The notes below the pieces were generated by a model. The model saw only the letters and a list, made by a program, of their open reading frames with translations. It had not been told where the DNA came from and did not search any database. A program made the translations under genes and the position numbers. A DNA stretch of 64,000 bases from Ditylenchus dipsaci (Eukaryota; Nematoda; Chromadorea; Rhabditida; Anguinidae): NCBI GenBank assembly GCA_004194705.1, contig SADC01001222.1, forward strand, positions 163,726 through 227,725, written 5' to 3'. Of the stretch, positions 12,089 through 23,152 are shown piece after piece. The first letter of the stretch is position 1; the number at the start of each line of letters is the position of its first letter.

Positions 12089-14354
12089 CTAGACGTTCTC
12101 TAAGTACATATTACAATAAACGACAATCTGAGAATTTAATAGTTCCAAAGAGGTTCTGTTCCGATGCTTAGTTGTAGCCAATCCTGCCTGTGAAAAATAT
12201 ACGTTCTATCGGAGCGCTCGAAGCCGGAATGGTAAGAACTTCTAAAGCCAAGATTGCGAGCGGCTTTGCATCCTGAACGAAAAATTCTTTCAAATTCAAT
12301 TGCAATATTTAAACGCGAAACATTGCTTACTGTGCTAAGCATATTGATCCACCACTTCAGAGGGTCAATTCCAGAAGAAGAGGCATTCATCACACATTTT
12401 AACTTCTCTCGAATCCAAGATTTTGCATCGGCCTGAACCATTGCTTTCTGATCTTGAGAAAGTCTGCAAAGTCCCCAGAAAGTCTGACAAAAAATATAGG
12501 ATCGAAGTCGAGGGAATTGCTGTCCATAATCTTATCGAAACGCTTGTGCAACAATGCTCTTAATTTCTTCGCAATCACAGACGTCACACGCGCCTGAAGT
12601 TACTAATGAGTATTGAACCGGCCACAGATAATCACAACATACTTCAAACTTGTCCAACGAACGGTGAATGGCTTTGACAAACCCGTAGCATTTCGAAATA
12701 GTTACGCTCTTTTCAGCTTGCACACGGATTAAAACATCGGCAAATATCTTTGTAAGGCTGTAAATCTCTTGGAGGAACTAAAAAACAAAATCGTTTTCGA
12801 GAAAAAAAAGAGTTTAAACGTTGTCTACCTCATTTTCTGATTCCGTTGGATATTCCCAATTTTTGTCTTGCGAAATTCGGGCTACGTCTTCTCTGATTTC
12901 AGTATAACGACTAGGACAGCTATTTGTGAGGCCCAGCGAGTTTTCGACGGCGAGACTAGCACTTTTCACAAACTCCTGATAAGGCCTAAATAAAGCACTT
13001 ACAATTTGTATAAAAATACATTTTTTATTGAGCATACATTTGTTGCACTGTGCGATTTTTTTAAATTTTCCGATAAGATTAGCCATTGTGCCGAAACCTT
13101 GATTTGCTGACTCACATTCTTTGAATATTTGCATGATAACCAATTGCAAGGCATGAGCAAAACAACCAAGTCGTAGTGGAAAAGCGGACTGAACGCAAGA
13201 AGCTAGCATCAAGGAAAGTGGAAATGACAATAACAAAACCCACCGTAGTAAGAACTCAACTTCCTGAAACTGAACTTCATTGTTGGCGTCGGCTTCTTGT
13301 AGACCTTCGTCTTGCTCTTCTTCATCCACGTATTGATTAGGATCGATATCACCTAAGCTGTACGGAATAAGACAATATAAGTGCCATCACTCTAGACCCA
13401 CTCATTCTAATTTCATTGAAAGCCTTAACCATGTTACTGCCTGCATCAGTCACCACTTTAAAAGCATTTGTAAGAGAGAGGCCATAGTTGCATAATATCT
13501 TCTCAGTCTCTCTTCGAACCAATGCACCAGTATGAGAGTCATTTAATTGTTGAAGGCCTAAGAATATGCGACGTAGAGTGCCAGTAACATCAGCGTAGTG
13601 CAGAGTAACTCCTGAAGGTAAGAGATGGTACAACTTCAATGAGAAAAACAGTTGAGACCGAATTTACCCAAATAAGCATTTTTCATGCCACTGTCAGTCC
13701 AGACGTCGCAAGTCAGAGAATATCGTTGCTGCATCTTGCTCAGGTTATCCTTGATATCCTCTTGTAAACTTAGAAACTGTTCTTGTAAGATACGCTTGAA
13801 GGATGCAAAGCTTTTCGGAAGCTTAATTAAAATCACTAGACATAGATAAGCGAAAATCTACAAAATTTAAAAAACTTACTTCAAAACTGGGAGACATTAC
13901 TTGGAATAGTTTGCGGACGAGTGGATGCATGAAAATATGTATTGGCAACGATGGTATGGATAGAACTGCAGATAAAGCCTTCTGGATCTTCTTGTACCTA
14001 ATTATAATTTTTAGGGATCGTTGCAACAACAGAAGCTTACAAAATCCTTACTTTTCTTTTGGCTCAATACTATCTTTTGCCCCAGTTGAACGGATTGTTT
14101 CTTGGTTGATCTTTGTCTTGGTGCTTTTTTTCCCAATGGCGCATCAGAACTGTCTTATATTTGCTGAATTTCTAAAAAAACAGCAATCAAACTTTGAAAA
14201 TATATAACATCTCTTACCTCGTGGCACTGACTGCACTCCATCTTGATTTCACCGTTTCTTCTACCTCTGTGAAGCTTTCCCATATTGGATCACGTTTTCT
14301 CTTCTTTGCACTTTTGCTGCCTTGCGATGGTGAATCAGCAGACAATCCAGACAT
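12089..14354 (-). CDS. hAT transposase with BED zinc finger
   Basis: Cut-and-paste transposase. Spliced from about eight minus-strand exons, among them 14354-14218, 14171-14052, 13997-13880, 13835-13668 and 13613-about 13402. Exon 1 carries the first half of a BED finger (MECSQCHE, C-x2-C), and exon 2 completes it with RHWEKKH (H-x4-H). Then come the typical hAT blocks MHPLVRKLFQVMSPSFE, SLTCDVWTDSG, VVTDAGSNMVKAFNE (acidic residues of the RNase H-like fold) and RLGCFAHALQLVI. The carboxy end is the hAT dimerisation domain: LALEVLTIPASSAPIERIF, then SQAGLA and a stop at 12089. Frame breaks are visible before MECSQC and at IERIF (one T too many). Start chosen at MSGLSADSP, just inside the right end. 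Confidence 0.92.
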
Positions 14355-14439
14355 CTGAACAAGTAGATGAGCATTTATAAGAGGATAAATGTGAAAAGTA
14401 ATAAGAAAACTGGCAATAAAAGAAATAGTTATCAAACTA

Positions 14440-14729
14440 GCAAGCTGCCAATAAGACTGGTGAAACTGGCAATTTAAACAGGCAAACTGTCAATTAGACT
14501 GGCAAAACTGGCAATTCAAACTGGCAGATTGCCAAAACTGGCAATTCAAACTGGTAACTGGCAAAACTGGCAAACTGGCACTGGTAGTTGGCAAAACTGG
14601 CAAAGCTGGTAGTGACACTGGCACTGGCAATTGTTACCAGGTGCCAGTTTTGCCAGTGCCAGGTACCAGTGCAGCTACCAGCCTGGCAATTGCCAGTGCC
14701 AGGTACCAGTGCCAGTTATGAAAACACTG
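14440..14729. repeat. hAT right subterminal repeat region
   Basis: Inverse of 11339-11640: repeated CTGGCAAAACTGGCAA units ending in the terminal CACTG next to the ATTGGAAC duplication. Confidence 0.85.
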
Positions 14730-14737
14730 ATTGGAAC

Positions 14738-14975
14738 CCCCCTCGTGTTTACTTTTGTGTGTTCTCAGGCTTGGGTTGAGGCAAGGGCTGGCTAGCGTAG
14801 GTAAGGATGGACTCGAACTTGAATCTTCACACACAAGTCTATAGCAAGTCTATATGAAGACTCAAAAAATTGACGTTTTCCTATATAAAATTCTGTAATT
14901 CACTCTAATATATATTAATAGAAAAAATTTTGCCCTAATACATGAAGATCTTGCTATAGACTTATAATTACAGAC
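14738..14975. repeat. Dispersed repeat, right flank of the hAT insertion
   Basis: 14738-14860 continues the repeat that the hAT interrupted; the intact partner is 18470-18600 in inverse. 14860-14975 is AT-rich with no recognised feature. Confidence 0.65.
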
Positions 14976-15096
14976 TAGTGCTGATGACCGGATCGGATTC
15001 CGGGCTTGGGAGTCCGGTTTTTTCTCGAAAATCCGGTCCGGAATTACGCAGGCAAAATCCGGCCGGATCCGGCTTTCTAATATTGTGAAAGGCCAC

Positions 15097-15240
15097 TACC
15101 CGTTTCCTCGCAGCCCCGTCAACATCCGCCGCGAGTGAGCAGCTGTTCAGCCGGGCCAGAGATGTTTTCACTACGAAAGAAACTCAATCGATCCATTCGA
15201 CGCAGAAAACCTGGCAGTTGTGCCGTTGGCCCCCCCCGCT
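15097..15240 (+). pseudogene. hAT transposase C-terminal dimerisation remnant
   Basis: One plus-strand frame reads RFLAAPSTSAASEQLFSR and continues RARDVFTTK, closely matching the SA-S-E-LFS core of the hAT dimerisation domain. Everything upstream of about 15090 is lost; downstream the frame decays into a C run. It shows that the surrounding element was a hAT, different from the one at 11339. Confidence 0.85.
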
Positions 15241-15296
15241 CAATTTTAGAAAAGTTACCACAAAACACGTTTTACGCTACTTATTTGGACGCCATA

Positions 15297-16842
15297 CGAC
15301 TTGATACAAATTATGACTTGATACATCAACTTGATACACTATCGACTTGATACATCGACTTGATACACTGTTGACTTGATACATCGACTTGATACACTGT
15401 CGACTTGATACATCGACTTGATACATTTTACAGAAAATGCCCCTCCGCTTAGCCTTCCGCTTCGACGACGCAGGGTCTTGGTGGCTTCGGGTTGAAATGC
15501 GCACACCCACATACATTAGGCACAAATCACTCGAAAGTGGCTCCGATTGCACGTCTAGGTTCTCTTACATATCTGTTTACCTTGGTTCACCGAGAAAAAA
15601 TATGAGGCAAAATTGTGTCCGTGTCCGTCCTTTCACAACCCTAAGACTAGCAGAATTCGACAGTATTTACAAAGCCGGAACAAAAGAAACTTTATTCTTG
15701 ATCGACGTTAACTAACATGACATCCAAACAAACATAACATGCAAACAACCAAATTCACGATCTACTAAGCTTAAGCGGGACGATAAATATTTCATTCGGC
15801 ATCGAAGACGACATTCAGCTGAGCTTCCTCCTCCGAAATTTCTTGAGCAAGTCCTCTAAATTCAGCAAGTTCAGCAAGGTCCTGCTTAGAGTTCAGTTAT
15901 AAGTTATCAACAAATATTCATCATCGAAAAAGACTTACTCGAAATAGATCAACAATTCTTCGAGCTTCTCTTCTGTCATGAATTCTTTAAATGTTGTGAT
16001 TCTTTGACAGTTCTTGCGCTTTGCACGATAAAGAGCGCCATCTGTTGCAACTTTATTCCCCACAGCGGCGTGTCGAATGATATCAAAATCTAAACATTCT
16101 CTAACAGCTACGTAATTTTCTTGTAATAAGTACCTGGATCGGGAAGTCCTCCGAATCCCTGCACAATTTTACGGTCAATTCTCACCCTTGCTTGAGTCCC
16201 AGTTTCTTGTGTTCCCGATGCCAACTCTGCTTGGATGCTCTGACGGACGTTGGTTCCAGCCACCTTAAAGAATCGTATCAATTTGAAGATGATAACGGAA
16301 CTAACAAATCTTACCTCATTGACATTTTTTGGCACGCAGATATGCTCATATTGGTCTACATTGCCGATCCAGGCCATCTCAGCGAGGTTGAGCTTGAGAG
16401 AAAAGACTGTTGATTGAAGCCTGCTACCTTTTTGTTTTGCTGATATGCAACCCGAACATATGAAGTAGGCTTACTCAATTCCTTCCTTGATAATTGTTCT
16501 GCCGGTCTTGGTCCAGATATAGCATCCCCGCTGGTCTTCGGTGTATGTTATTGGCGATGTCTTCACTCCGATTCGCTAAGAGTGCACGAGTTGTAGGTTA
16601 GCCATCCAATAAACTAAAAATGTTAAAAAAATAATGCAGTGCATTAACGAGAACACTAAGTTGACAAAGACAGATTAGTGTGATATTTTCAAGGCACTTT
16701 CTGTAAAATGTATCAAGTCGATGTATCAAGTCAACAGTGTATCAAGTCGATGTATCAAGTCAACAGTGTATCAAGTCGATGTATCAAGTCGATAGTGTAT
16801 CAAGTTGATGTATCAAGTCATAATTTGTATCAAGTTGATGAT
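15297..16842. mobile_element. Nested element with TTGATACATCGAC-array ends
   Basis: Left array (about 15297-15430) repeats ACTTGATACATCGACTTGAT-type units of 12 and 24 bases; the right array (about 16708-16842) is its inverse. Inside each array the sequence TTTTACAGAAA (left) and TTTCTGTAAAA (right) continues the inverted repeat. The interior carries a spliced minus-strand gene of unknown function and, at 15485-15560, a fragment of the core-module repeat. No clean target duplication could be fixed. The superfamily is not recognised. Confidence 0.65.
15792..16610 (-). CDS. Unknown spliced gene inside the nested element
   Basis: I do not recognise the product. Minus-strand exon candidates: about 16610-16475, 16392-16315, 16263-16134, 16090-15939 and 15881-15792, separated by introns of 45-80 bases with good GT/AG borders. 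Readable pieces are TSPITYTEDQRGCYIWTKTG, AEMAWIGNVDQYEHICVPK, VAGTNVRQSIQAELASGTQ, VRIDRKIVQGFGGLPDP, HAAVGNKVATDGALYRAKRK and TTFKEFMTEEKLEELLIYFE. The last exon is open in two frames, one ending NVVFDAE and one ending KKFRRRKLS. An in-frame stop follows the putative MANLQLVHS start, so a one-base error or a different start is needed. Being enclosed by inverted arrays, it is either the element's own transposition gene or captured cargo. Confidence 0.6.
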
Positions 16843-18082
16843 ATACCACTTATTTCTGCTCTATAAGGCTATTACAGTTTCCGAAGTTAAAGTTTCAAAT
16901 TTTCTAAAAACAATTTTATTTCAAGTCTTTAAAAGCAGATGGCCTTTTTAGGCTACACTTTGTATCATAAGTATAACCGTGATGACCGTTTGAGCACATG
17001 TTGGCCACTTTTTATAAAAAGTCAGAGCTGAGAAAAGGACGGTTGAATTTTGACAAGACAAAAACCCTCTTTTTGCTTTATTTTCAGCCTTTTTTGTCTT
17101 GTCGAAATTCAACCGTCCTTTTCTCAGCCCTGAATTTTTTTCACATAAAAAACGGTCAACATGTCATTTTGTAGAGAAATCAAAAAGCTTTCGAATAGTG
17201 CACTGGATGTAATCTTTTCATCGACATTTTTTGAGAAAAGCTATTATTTATGCGGCTAAACAGTCATTTTCCTTATACTTTCCTTTATTTTGACTAGGAA
17301 ACGACGCTTTTATGTTGATGGTTATAACTTTTCCAGAATAATCAAAAAATTAGTTTGACATACCAAATTGTAGCCGAGACATAGTTGAACCAAATATTTA
17401 ATGCTAAAATGTGTATCTGCTTCAAAATGAATGAAATCATCGAGCGGCGTGTCACAAACCGAACTGCGGATGTACTTTGTACTCAATGTTTTCAGCTACA
17501 AATTCTTTCGTTGCGCTTTCCAACTCGATTTTTGCTCCAGAACATGTTTTTTTTCATTTAGAGGTATCTTGTTATAATAAAACATTGCTCAATTTTAGTC
17601 AAAAATTGCTAAAATATCACAAAATATGGGTGCGGTTATACTTATGATACGCAGTGTATCCTAGACTAAATTTAGTGCTTTTAGGATTGAGCAAGGGTAG
17701 GACATGTGTTAGGACGAACTCAAACACGTTTTTAATAGAAAAAAATAAGAAAAATATTCTGGAGTCCGTCCTAAAATACGCTGGTTTATTTTTATCTAAG
17801 CTTAAATAAAGCCTGGATGTAATAAATGACCCGAAATGACGTCGAAATATCCTAAAAAGACCACCTACCTTTAAAAACTTAATGTCAAATTTTTTAAGGA
17901 AAGTCGAAATTTCAAATTAGGAAACTGTTCACAAATGTTGCTTGTATATTATATAGCAGAAAAAAGAAGTCAAAGACGTCTTTTGGGGTCATTTTCTTAA
18001 AATTGAGGGGGGGGGGGGGGGTGGGCAACGGCATAAGTGCCGAAAAACTTATCTTTTAGAACCTATCATTGAAATTTGTTAA
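16843..18082. other. Interior of the decayed hAT, no gene
   Basis: 17027-17136 is a compact foldback (CTGAGAAAAGGACGGTTGAA with its complement). 17230-17400 shares sequence with 6340-6480. 17690-17810 shares a GTCCGTCCTAA-type segment with 830-870. 18007-18022 is a long G run. Otherwise AT-rich with no coding signal. Confidence 0.55.
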
Positions 18083-18256
18083 AGTACCATAGCCGTCGCC
18101 GACAACGAGAATTTCAAATGTTTGAATTCGCGCGGACAGTTCTCTTTCGTCTTTCATTATACTCTTTTGAGTCATTCGAAGCAAGTCAAAAGAGTACAGT
18201 GCGAGACGAAAGAGAACTGTCCCGCGCGATTGTCGACGACGGCTATGGTCCTTTAA
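18083..18256. repeat. Foldback MITE with ACCATAGCCGTCG ends
   Basis: Left end ACCATAGCCGTCGCCGACAA and right end TGTCGACGACGGCTATGGT pair; internal arms GCGCGGACAGTTCTCTTTCG pair with CGAAAGAGAACTGTCCCGCG. About 175 bases, non-coding. Confidence 0.8.
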
Positions 18257-18469
18257 CTTTACTTATTGATATTATGTTGTTTGTTGATCGATTTGCGAAA
18301 AAACATATGAATAAAGTTGTATTTTTACAAATTTTGTGATATTATTGAAAATCCGGAATCCGACCGGATTCTGGATTTTTCCTAAGATCCGGTCCGGAAT
18401 CCGGTCAACTAGGAACAACCTGGTCCGGAATTAATCCGGTTCCCCCAGGTATCAGCACTAGTAAAGACC

Positions 18470-18600
18470 TATGTTTAAGTCCATCGTAACAATCGCTGGC
18501 CAACCTTGCCTAAACTTAAGCCAAAAAAATTACAAAAAATAAACAACAGGGGGTACCAAGGCATATTTTTTTCAGGGGTCCCTCGAACACATATAAAGCC
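18470..18600 (-). repeat. Uninterrupted paralogue of the hAT target repeat
   Basis: In inverse this matches 11285-11338 joined directly to 14738-14830. At the position where the other copy carries the hAT, this copy has only one version of the target octamer (CTTGGTAC versus ATTGGAAC). Confidence 0.75.
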
Positions 18601-18831
18601 AACAATTTAATAATGCAGATCATCTTGAGGTGTCTGACCAAATTAAAACCTGCTTTTGTCGGCACCTCAGCTTTTAAGATTTACTTTTCCAGCACAGGGG
18701 GCGTCTCATCCAAAAAGCTTAAAACCTTACGCAAAAGACCTAAAAAAAACTTTTGTTGAATACATTTATTAGACTGTTTTAGTGTTTTTAATTATCAAAA
18801 GCTGGACAATATATCACATAGATGTAATTTT

Positions 18832-19351
18832 GGCAACCAGACAAAGCAACATCAAAACTATTTTGTCGCGCGACAATGCAGAATGTTGCATCGTCGTATG
18901 CTTTTCGACGTGCTACAAAATAACGAAAAATGTTTTTTGTTGCGCGACGAAATAACAAACAAACGTTTTTTGTCGCGCGACAATGCAACAAATTTTGCTC
19001 TTTGTCGCGTGACATTGCAACAAATTTTGCTTTTTCGGATTTTTCGAAGGATTTTTTTCAAATTATTCATTCAGGTGTTCATGGTTAGCGTCCCGATCAA
19101 TATGCGCATCTTCAAATTTAGAATTGACTGCTAAATTGTAAATCACTCTCGAGACATTAATGATTTATTTGTTGCATTGTCGCGCGACAAAGAGCAAAAA
19201 TTTGTTGCATTGTCGCGCGACAAAGAGCAAAATTTGTTGCATTGTCGCACGACAAAATGACAAAAAAATTATTTTGTCGCGCGACAAGTGTTCATTTAAA
19301 TATATTTTGTCGGGCGACAAAATAGTTTTGATGTTGCTTTGTCTGGTTGCC
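18832..19351. mobile_element. Non-autonomous hAT-like MITE with TGTCGCGCGACA repeats
   Basis: Terminal inverted repeats of about 44 bases begin GGCAACCAGACAAAGCAACA. An exact 8-bp target duplication GTAATTTT lies at 18824-18831 and 19352-19359. Inside, units of about 30 bases built around the palindrome TGTCGCGCGACA occur in inverted orientation in the two halves. The reading frames made by these units are not genes. No transposase is present. Confidence 0.85.
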
Positions 19352-19539
19352 GTAATTTTTTCTGGCTCTCATTTTGTTTCCAAAATTCGAAAATTTTTTG
19401 TCCAAATCCTTAGTACCGATTTTTTAGGCGTAAAACACCGTCTCTTAATGCTGCCCGAAGACTAATAGCTGTCTCTAGTTGTAATTGGAAAAATTACAAC
19501 ACTCAAGCATTACCAATATCTGCATATTTCACAACACAA

Positions 19540-20420
19540 AAAACGACGCTACTGTCATATATACAAACCCCCCAAAATCGACTTTTTTGGGAATGGTCGA
19601 AAACCATTTTTTATACAATAATTTCGCCATGAAAGGACCAGAAAAGCAATTTAAATGGGATTGCGGGCTGTATTAGGAGGGGAAGGGAATAATACAGGGC
19701 CACTTTTTAAGATGGTTGGGATCCTTAGAGTATTAATTCTCTAAGCGTCTAAGGGCACTAACAAACCCAGGAACTTGTGGTGCAGGCATGAGTATGAGTA
19801 CTTTTCATGGACAAAGCCGATCAGCGGGTGGACCCCGCGGGTTTGCACCTAGGCCTAGAACTTTTTAACTCAAAATTGCTAGGCTAAAGTTTTGGATGCT
19901 GGGTCTCTGGCCCAGCCTTGTAAAACGAGGGAAATGCTTTTCGGCGAAAAAGCAAAGATGTTGAACATAGTTTTGAATTCTGGGGCCTACCGCATAAATA
20001 AACTCTGGTATGCATGTTTTTTCGTGCATCCAGAGTCGCTTTCGAGAGATTTGTGTCTAAGGTATGTGGTTGTGCGCATCTCAATTCCAAGCCTTCAAGC
20101 CACCCGAAAAAGGGCGCAAGGGGCTTGAGAGCTTGATGCGTGTACTCACTTACCTTGGACCTGATTCAGAGAAGTACTCATTATTAATGCACATAAGGTC
20201 TTTTTAGACCACGGCCCAAATGAAAAACACAATAGACAGCCGAAAAGTGCAATCATCTACTTTTTTTTATCATTTGGCATAAATTTGGCCTTTTTATTTC
20301 CTTCCTCTCTTAACCCCAAGCAACCAAGTCCCCAAGCCCTCGAAGGTGGCGCAGGGGGCTTGAGAGTTAGAGATGCGCGCACTCACTTACCTTAGACATG
20401 ATTCCGAGAAGTACACTTGT
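19540..20420. repeat. Broken copies of the core-module family
   Basis: 19540-19730 matches the outer arm of the copy at 57240-58110 (GGACCAGAAAAGC segment). 19790-20165 carries the module with a damaged GC-rich hairpin, and 20320-20420 is a second fragment holding the CGCAGGGGGCTTGAGAG side. No gene is seen. Confidence 0.65.
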
Positions 20421-20529
20421 CTAATCATGTCTAATATGAAATATATCAAATCTTGTTTGGAGAATTCCTCGTTTGGAGAATTTCCTGTTTGGAAAATTTC
20501 TCATTCGCAGAATTCCTCGTTTGGAACTT

Positions 20530-21630
20530 GGTTGTCACCCCTTTGTTCCCTCAATTTTTTCGAAATTTTTACTTTGGTCTCATTCAAAAGAAGATCTTAT
20601 TCTGAGTAAATTTACTTTTCGCAAACTTCAGGCTATTTTACGGCAATGGTGGTTTCTACTTGTCGTTGAATTTTTGCAGAAAATATTGACAATTTACACA
20701 CAAAACAGAAATTTCAAAGCAGAAATTTTTGAATAAGAACGTGTTTTTTCAGTGTTACGAACGTTTCCGGTATGTTTTTCATCATTGATTCAAAAAGCGC
20801 AACTAATGTTGCATAAAATGAGTTAAAAAATTCAAAAAGTCAAGTAACAAAATGTTAGTAGATGAGACAAAAAAGCATGCACACCTAAATTTTGAAAGAT
20901 TTCTTAGGCATCTATTCTTTTTAGGACATTTTTAGACGTACAAAAGTTATTTGTTCAATAAAATTTGTTAACTATTTGACGCATAATAAAAACGGTTTTC
21001 TCACAGTGATAATATTTCTGCTTGTTGCTCATTTTTTGTGCTCAAAATTAGCTATATCCACAAAAACGAAAAAGTTCCAAAGCAGAAATTTTGGGTGAAA
21101 ACCCTATTTTACTCACACCCAAGGTCGCTCGGTACGTTTCAACAAATTCTGCACAAGATGAGTCAAAAAATTCCTATCTTGTGCAGAATTTGGGTTTTTA
21201 AATTGGGTTTTTTAAATCTGTAGTAAAAACTTACCGGGTGACCTTTGGGTGTGAGTAGAGTAGGTTTTTCCCAAAATTTGTGTTTCAAAGTTTTTATTTT
21301 TGTGTGAATTGTCGATCTTGTCTGCAAAAATTTAATGACGAGTAGAAACCACTATTACCGTAAAAAAGCCTGCTCAATTTTAAATCGAATGGTATATATA
21401 GTGTGTGAGGGTCCTAAAATAAAAGTCAAAAATGTTATGCTGAAGTAAGAAAATAACCACATTTCAGGCATTCGACATGCATCGAATTTAAAAATGGCCA
21501 TGCCTTGAGATCGCAATATGAAGTTGGCGTTCTGTTAAAATTAAATTTACTCGGAATAAGTTCTTCTTTTGAATGAGACCAAAAGTAAAAATTTCGAAAA
21601 AAATGAGGAAACAAGGAGTTGTAAGGCTGG
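20530..21630. repeat. Long foldback with an inner palindrome
   Basis: 20540-20720 pairs with 21270-21620 (for example CATTCAAAAGAAGATCTTAT with its complement). A second palindrome at about 21040-21270 sits in the loop, with GGTCGCTC and TTGGGTGTGAGTA segments. Part of the arm recurs at 63885-63960. Non-coding. Confidence 0.7.
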
Positions 21631-21639
21631 AAAATCATA

Positions 21640-22205
21640 CATTATATTTCGAATTTGCCGTAATTATTCTTAAATAAGACCTTCTCAAAAGGGGGAGGAT
21701 AATTACAGTAGCGTTTAGGGGGGGGGGAAGGGGGTATATTACAGTAGCGCCAAAAAACTTATCGATTTCAAAAATACTAAATACTCAACAAAATATCCGC
21801 AAAATGTCAATCACTCAATCTCGCAGTAGCAGTCATAAAAGGAAGATAAACAAGTGAATCACACACCACCTTCAACAACAACAAAAGATCAAGAACAACT
21901 GTCAGCAACTACAAAAAATTGTGAAGAGTATTGTGTAAAAAAATTATTAAATGAAAGAAAAAAAAATCACTTGAATTTGTAGTGCACAACGCCAAACCTA
22001 GCGCAACGTTGGGAAATGCTGAACTTTGGCGGTGAAAATAATATTTTTAGCGAAAATGCCACAAGAAAAAGAATTTTGAATTTGAGACACAAGAGTTGAC
22101 GCTTTAAAAAGAAGCCAGCTTTTTTTAAATTTGACTAGATTTGCAAATTTGTTTGTCTGGCTTCTCTGTGGCTGTCTTCTGGTCTATCATTCTGAAATCT
22201 TTTGT
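21640..22205. other. AT-rich stretch with G runs, no gene
   Basis: 21719-21745 carries long G runs next to an ATTACAGTAGCG motif that also ends repeats at 58100-58115. The rest is AT-rich with no recognised element. Confidence 0.4.
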
Positions 22206-22213
22206 CTGCTGAT

Positions 22214-22327
22214 ATGAGTGGCACATTTGGAGGAGAAGGCTCTAAGAAAAGAGTAGCTCATAAAGGAGCCAGTTCAAACACTGAGTTGATCAAAAATTTG
22301 GCTGCCAAAAAAGAGTTGATGGGCGAT
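22214..22327 (+). CDS. Possible orphan first exon
   Basis: ATG opens MSGTFGGEGSKKRVAHKGAS and stays open for 38 codons to a good donor, GAT then GTGAGT. The composition (Gly, Lys, Ser rich, balanced codons) is unlike the repeats around it. No second exon is found: a foldback begins 33 bases after the donor. Not recognised. It could be the 5' end of a gene whose next exon lies beyond the repeat nest, or a remnant. Confidence 0.35.
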
Positions 22328-22359
22328 GTGAGTTTCTTTGACTTTAGGGGTGTTTACTA

Positions 22360-22620
22360 GGGTTGGCGTCTTCGAAGTACGCTGGTAGCTTGGTCACCGG
22401 TGGACGATTCTGGTTTCATTTCAAAGGGTCTGGAGTCAACACAATTATTTTAAGTTCAGAGACTTCTAGCAAAAGAAAAAAGACTCGTCAAAGTCACTGA
22501 TATCGTTTGTTATACAATTTGCACGAATATTGGGTTCGAAAATACTGATTCCAAACTCGCTGAAATAAAACCAGAATCGTCCACCGGTGACCAAGCTACC
22601 AGCGTACTTCTTCAACCCTC
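22360..22620. repeat. Foldback MITE with GTACGCTGGTAGCTTGG arms
   Basis: Left AAGTACGCTGGTAGCTTGGT and right ACCAAGCTACCAGCGTACTT are exact inverses, and outward GGGTTG/CAACCC extends the pairing. The unpaired centre is about 130 bases. Confidence 0.85.
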
Positions 22621-22629
22621 CAAAAAAGA

Positions 22630-22939
22630 GGAAAAATACATTCTCACCTCTGACCTAACATTTGTATCTGATGCAGTTTTTCATGCTCTATCACGTTATT
22701 TTTTTATTTGCTAGAAATGTCCTTTAAATTTTGAGAAAATTACGAAACCAAGCCATAACCACCTGAAGTTTCGTCCAAAATCTCCTGGTTTTTGCTGTGA
22801 TTTCGAGGTCAAATTGTTTTGGCTTGAATATTCTAATATTGGTTGTTGTCTTGTGAGTCCTTGAGCTAGTACTGATGCATTTTTCCTGCTGATCATTTTG
22901 ATATATTGGAAACAAAAATGTTGAAGAAAGCCTCTAAAT
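22630..22939. other. No gene recognised
   Basis: Two overlapping minus-strand frames are present but show no splice or family signal. The last bases (about 22905-22939) resemble the core-module arm that is the target of the next element. Confidence 0.35.
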
Positions 22940-23152
22940 CAGGGTTCTCATCTGTACTTTATTAAAAGATATGTACTTTATTTGGCACCCTAAATCTTTA
23001 GAAATTTTGAGATTTTACGACAAAATCTTTATTTTCGACGCTCAAAAATCAATAAGCAATGGATAAAATGGCAATTTTTGACGAAAAATGCTCAAAATGT
23101 ACTTTATTTGATAAAATGTACTTTATTCAAAAAATTCCAGATGAGAACCCTG
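22940..23152. mobile_element. hAT MITE with CAGGGTTCTCATCTG ends
   Basis: 213 bases with terminal inverted repeats CAGGGTTCTCATCTG and an exact 8-bp duplication CTCTAAAT at 22932-22939 and 23153-23160. The subterminal ATGTACTTTATTTGGCACCC run parallels ATGTGCTGATTTTGGCACTC in the larger element at 50973, so the two look related. The right flank is core-module sequence. Confidence 0.88.

Larger units (their letters stand above)
11339..14729 (-). mobile_element. Complete hAT-family DNA transposon
   Basis: The element is 3,391 bases. Its ends are CAGTGTTTTCATAATTGGCA and the inverse form closing in AAAACACTG. It is flanked by a perfect 8-bp target duplication ATTGGAAC at 11331-11338 and 14730-14737, the hallmark of hAT elements. 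Long subterminal inverted regions (11339-11640 and 14440-14729) are packed with CTGGCAAAACTGG/CCAGTTTTGCCAG, presumably transposase binding sites. A BED-finger hAT transposase gene lies between them on the minus strand. A decayed MITE occupies 11641-11877. A few indels break the reading frame, so current activity is uncertain. Confidence 0.93.
14976..18460. mobile_element. Decayed second hAT element with nested insertions
   Basis: Ends are TAGTGCTGAT at the left and ATCAGCACTA at the right, each followed inward by a block of CCGGAT/ATCCGG repeats. Flanking octamers TTACAGAC (14968-14975) and GTAAAGAC (18461-18468) agree at six of eight positions, a worn hAT target duplication. The only transposase remnant is a dimerisation domain at about 15097-15240. 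Most of the interior is later insertions (15297-16842, 17027-17136, 18083-18256). Confidence 0.75.

Noticed and set aside
18788..19465. Frames rich in CRATK or VARQN repeats
   Set aside because: They come from TGTCGCGCGACA repeat units within a MITE with a proven target duplication.
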